In this document: piece by piece, positions 61,791 to 64,000 of the stretch
Numbering within the stretch: position 1 is the first letter of the stretch
How the letters are laid out: each line of letters begins with the position of its first letter
Source: Euryarchaeota archaeon Ods02
Lineage (GTDB): Archaea; Halobacteriota; Halobacteria; Halobacteriales; Halorutilaceae
Direction: 5' to 3'
Assembly (NCBI GenBank): GCA_028751075.1
Contig: JAQZDA010000002.1
Coordinates: 1 to 64,000 of the forward strand
DNA: 64,000 nucleotides
Translations under genes and position numbers: made by a program
Notes under the pieces: generated by a model
Database searches by the model: none
Told to the model about the DNA's origin: nothing
Seen by the model: the letters and a program-made list of their open reading frames with translations, nothing else

Positions 61791-61809
61791 TTACCGTCGA
61801 TGGAGCCGG
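61791..61809 (+). other. Possible short trace of the DyP-like tail
   Basis: TTACCGTCGATGGAGCCGG matches the equivalent end of the tails (TTGCCGCCGGTGGAGCCGG) at 16 of 19 bases and lies directly upstream of promoter repeat C, as tail 2 lies upstream of repeat B. It is too short to be sure. Confidence 0.35.
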
Positions 61810-61817
61810 AGCTCAGA

Positions 61818-61852
61818 GTAACTGTTTTTACGTTGAGTCCCGTCACTAGCAG
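61818..61852 (+). promoter_or_regulatory. Repeated antitoxin promoter element, copy C
   Basis: GTAACTGTTTTTACGTTGAG, nearly identical to copy A at 59155, upstream of a decayed copy of the 59195 antitoxin. Confidence 0.6.
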
Positions 61853-61856
61853 TAGG

Positions 61857-62098
61857 TTCCAGCGCTGAGAAACGCAGGATCACGCTGACACAGGAAGGTG
61901 TGTGGGGGCTGTGACGAGGAGACGGATGTGGAGGTCCGTATGGAACGGCGTGGGGATATGCTGGAGGAACTCGACCGAGTTGTGAAGGCAGAGAATCTAT
62001 CGAAGGACGTCTTCTTCACCGCCTCGAGGTTCACGACGGGTGTCGAGGTCATTTCGGAGAAGGTTGACGCCGGCGGAGCCGGTGAAGTGACGAGGTAG
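61857..62098 (+). pseudogene. Decayed copy of the 59195 antitoxin, no toxin attached
   Basis: The alignment with 59195-59434 is clear (CGCAGGATCACGCTGACACAG beside its CGCAAGATCACGCTTACGCA... region; later GACGTCTTCTTCACCGC). The TTG start is mutated, a codon is missing, and two single-base deletions break the frame before about 61915. The 3' end differs from the model and runs through a stretch (62067-62084) resembling a DyP tail. No PIN gene follows. Confidence 0.7.
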
Positions 62099-62136
62099 AA
62101 CTGGGGTTGATGGGGGTTGCGATGAGTGGTTGTATC

Positions 62137-62159
62137 GCAGCTGCTAAACGCTTAAACGT
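62137..62159 (+). promoter_or_regulatory. Duplicated promoter of DUF433 module (copy 2)
   Basis: Identical over 23 nt to 58979-59001. The CGCTTAAAC box is about 28 nt before ATG 62181. Confidence 0.7.
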
Positions 62160-62180
62160 CTCGGGTGGAAAGGTACTGGT

Positions 62181-62456
62181 ATGACCATCGTGGAGACGGA
62201 GGACACGCTTGGGGGGGAGCCGCGTCTCGAAGGCAGACGTATCTCTGTCATGCAGGTAGCCGAGATGTACGTCGACGGCGGCATGTCTCCCGAGACCGTC
62301 GCCGACCAGCTCGACGTTGGACTCGACGAGGTGCACGAGGCGCTCGCGTACTACTTCAAGCACCCTGACGAGATGGACGAGATACGCCGAAAGCACCGTG
62401 AGCTGGAGGAGGAGCTGAAGGAAAACTCCGGGTCACCCGAACGCGCCGAGAGGTAG
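62181..62456 (+). CDS. DUF433-family antitoxin
   Basis: 91 aa. The DUF433 helix-turn-helix core is ISVMQVAEMYVDGGMSPETV (about residues 21-40), followed by LDEVHEALAYYFKHPDEM. A charged helical tail follows. The stop is directly followed by the ATG of the DUF5615 toxin. A G7 run (62211-62217) encodes L-G-G-E near the start. The DUF433-DUF5615 pair is a common prokaryotic toxin-antitoxin arrangement. Confidence 0.8.
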   Translation: MTIVETEDTLGGEPRLEGRRISVMQVAEMYVDGGMSPETVADQLDVGLDEVHEALAYYFKHPDEMDEIRRKHRELEEELKENSGSPERAER

Positions 62457-62786
62457 ATGGAGTTCGTAGCCGACGAACACGTGCCGAGCGCGGTCATCAA
62501 CGCGCTCCGCTCCAAAGGATACGACGTTGTACACGCGCCGGAACAGTACACACAGGGTGACGAGGACATCGACCTTCTCGAGAACTGCGCCGAAGACGGG
62601 CGTGTCCTCTTGACTAACGACCGGGATTTCGTGAGGCTAGCCGAAGAGACAGATCACTCCGGTGTCGTGATCTACACCGACCAGCAACGACCACCACGTG
62701 AGGTTCTGAAGGCTGTCATACGTGTGGACGATGCGTACTCCGACGACCTCCAGAACAGGACCGTCTGGCTTGAAGGCTGGCTCTGA
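62457..62786 (+). CDS. DUF5615-family PIN-like toxin
   Basis: 109 aa. MEFVADEHVPSAVINALRSK is the typical DUF5615 start with the first acidic residues. VLLTNDRDFVRLA holds the second acidic pair, and GVVIYTDQQRPPREVL follows. It is intact and has the usual length. Predicted PIN-like nuclease toxin paired with the DUF433 antitoxin. Confidence 0.85.
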   Translation: MEFVADEHVPSAVINALRSKGYDVVHAPEQYTQGDEDIDLLENCAEDGRVLLTNDRDFVRLAEETDHSGVVIYTDQQRPPREVLKAVIRVDDAYSDDLQNRTVWLEGWL

Positions 62787-62841
62787 AGGAAACTCCGGCT
62801 CCTAAGCTTTCTGCGGCGTAGCTACCTTCCATACCACTATA

Positions 62842-62975
62842 GAGGGCGAGGCACGGCGACCACCTCGACGTCGAACCCGAGTGGAACGGAGTCCTGGAGT
62901 TCTTCGAGGTTCCCAGCAGGGCTACGTTCCTGATGCCGCCGGGGCGGTTTAGGTCGTTGCCGACGCCGGAGCCGG
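62842..62975 (+). pseudogene. DyP-like gene 3'-end fragment (tail 4)
   Basis: It starts with AGAGGGCGA and the H-G-D codons (62852) exactly as in the 55067 gene, and reads HGDHLDVEPEWNGVLEFFE, then VPSRATFLMPPGRFRSLPTP. The original stop is lost and the frame runs on to 63145. It is the copy closest to the intact gene at its left end. It lies between the DUF433/DUF5615 module and the convergent ATPase gene. Confidence 0.85.
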
Positions 62976-63067
62976 GGGATCATGGGGAAGCACGTAGATC
63001 GATGCATGATGGATGGGGGTGGGGTGTTGTTACTTTCGTCCATCTGGATACTGTCTCTGGTAACTGG

Positions 63068-64000
63068 TTAACTGAGGGCACTAAGAACATCGTCGATCGT
63101 GAACAGGGTTATGTTTCCTTCTCTGTCCGCTTCTTCGTGGACTGATCTACTGAATCCGCTTCTGGAGAACAGTGCGTACTCGTATCTGTGGCTGTCTCTG
63201 CCAGCGGACCGTGCCACTTCGTCAGCGTCTTCCCTGAGTTGGCTTAGGATGTCGTATCCCATAGGCTGCCCCGTGAACTTTACCTCACCTACTAACAGTA
63301 CATCGTCGTCAGTTAGACCGACTACGTCCACTTCACGTCCCTGCCTCCACCATCCTCCCGGTCTGCGAACCAGGTTCAGAGACGGATAGAGTTCGGGCAC
63401 GGCTTCGTTGCAGATGTCTTCGAAAGCGTCGCTCGCAAAGTCAGGAAGCTCTGGCTCTATCAGGTTGCTGTATGCTCCTTGGCCGTACTGGCTGTACTTT
63501 GACTGGTGTCCGTAGACAAACCGGAACCAGAATCGAAAGAACTGGTCGTTCAGCTTGTATCTGGTGGTTTTGCTCGCTTTTGGGTCGGCGGTCACCGGTA
63601 CGTCGGAACGTACTATCCCAAGGTCTTCGAGCCGGTTGAAATAGTAGCTTAGGTCACCTGAATCTATACCTGTAGACTGTGATATATCGTTCCTTCCTCG
63701 TTTGCCTCTGGCTATCGTTTTGAGGATGGCGAAATACCTGTTCACTTCGTCGAGCTCCATCCTGAGAACGGTTTCGGGCTCGTCGTGTAGTCCGCTTTGC
63801 GGGGAAAGTATGGCTCTGGTGACGTTCTCCGCAAGTGATCTGGAGCTGTCTACGGTCTGTAGGTAGTGGGGTACACCACCGAAGACCGAGTATGCAAGTA
63901 CCCGTTCCTCAGGGTCGTACTCCGGGTAGAACTTAGATGCGTCGGGCACCCTGAGTTCTCCCAGTTCGATTTTTCCGTTCGGTGTTTTGGATAACCGACC
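63068..64000 (-). CDS. Archaeal ATPase/DUF234 protein (5' part outside window)
   Basis: C-terminal 310 residues of a larger protein. The frame is open to the right edge (reads R-L-S-K-T-P-N-G-K-I-E-L before the V at 63949), so the GTG there is internal. YDPEERVLAYSVFGGVPHYL is typical of the region after the AAA ATPase domain in archaeal STAND-like ATPases. A winged helix (ISQSTGIDSGDLSYYFNRL) follows, then the DUF234 nuclease-like domain with the PD-(D/E)xK-type motif GREVDVVGL...VGEVKF. The P-loop is expected outside the window. Members are variable, laterally moving genes. Confidence 0.85.
   Translation of the reverse strand, partial: GRLSKTPNGKIELGELRVPDASKFYPEYDPEERVLAYSVFGGVPHYLQTVDSSRSLAENVTRAILSPQSGLHDEPETVLRMELDEVNRYFAILKTIARGKRGRNDISQSTGIDSGDLSYYFNRLEDLGIVRSDVPVTADPKASKTTRYKLNDQFFRFWFRFVYGHQSKYSQYGQGAYSNLIEPELPDFASDAFEDICNEAVPELYPSLNLVRRPGGWWRQGREVDVVGLTDDDVLLVGEVKFTGQPMGYDILSQLREDADEVARSAGRDSHRYEYALFSRSGFSRSVHEEADREGNITLFTIDDVLSALS

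Noticed and set aside
56471-63067. Classical integron or prophage
   Set aside because: No integrase, recombinase, transposase or structural phage gene is visible in the window. The cassette-like layout is therefore reported only as a pattern.
1-64000. tRNA or rRNA genes
   Set aside because: No stretch with recognisable tRNA arms or conserved rRNA sequence was found by reading; a dedicated scan would be more reliable.

Overview
The window looks like chromosomal DNA of a halophilic archaeon of the Halobacteria or a close sister lineage. The reasons are strongly Asp/Glu-rich secreted proteins, many Tat signals followed by a lipobox, archaeal TATA boxes about 26-32 nt upstream of start codons (leaderless transcripts), PGF-CTERM-like C-terminal anchors, GTG and TTG starts, and families known from haloarchaea (a divergent DyP-like Tat lipoprotein, the TumE/HVO_A0114 pair, HTTM proteins). 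No rRNA, tRNA, CRISPR array or complete transposon was recognised. The species cannot be named from the sequence.

Layout. 1-3132: the 3' part of a GEVED/CARDB/lectin-like surface protein. 3194-5781: a Tat-exported DyP-like lipoprotein translationally coupled to a PQQ-type beta-propeller lipoprotein. 5879-13459: a giant (2526 aa) beta-helix/CARDB surface protein with a C-terminal anchor. 13398-16207: a rearranged patch in which the end of an anchored gene plus the start of a Tat-PQQ gene is present twice, flanking a minus-strand mixed-charge protein; the second PQQ gene ends in a G8 tract that decides whether its anchor is read. 16590-23224: an HTTM (gamma-carboxylase-like) membrane protein and several secreted proteins of unknown function. 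23375-43331: an alternating set of PQQ-type propellers and FG-GAP/ASPIC-UnbV (CRTAC1-type) proteins, with another anchored acidic protein and two of three members of a 'WHYHP' secreted family. 43483-46757: an AMP-forming acyl-CoA ligase, a small membrane protein and a sodium:solute symporter in one operon, closed by a hairpin terminator. 46881-54898: another PQQ lipoprotein, two members of a membrane-anchored family related to the 21870 gene, a second HTTM protein and the third WHYHP protein. 55067-56470: a second DyP-like lipoprotein.

56.5-63.0 kb is the most unusual part: a run of toxin-antitoxin modules (AbiEi/AbiEii, TumE/TumA, three PIN-domain pairs and DUF433/DUF5615 pairs, several decayed) interleaved with at least four separate same-strand copies of the last ~90-150 bp of the DyP-like gene. 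Three of the copies begin at the same codon. This looks like serial insertion or recombination at the 3' end of that gene. The window ends inside an archaeal ATPase/DUF234 gene.

Working model (inference): the first 55 kb encodes an exported, largely beta-propeller surface apparatus. The two HTTM membrane enzymes are candidates for modifying its glutamate-rich secreted partners. The right end is an accessory island built next to the second DyP-like gene.
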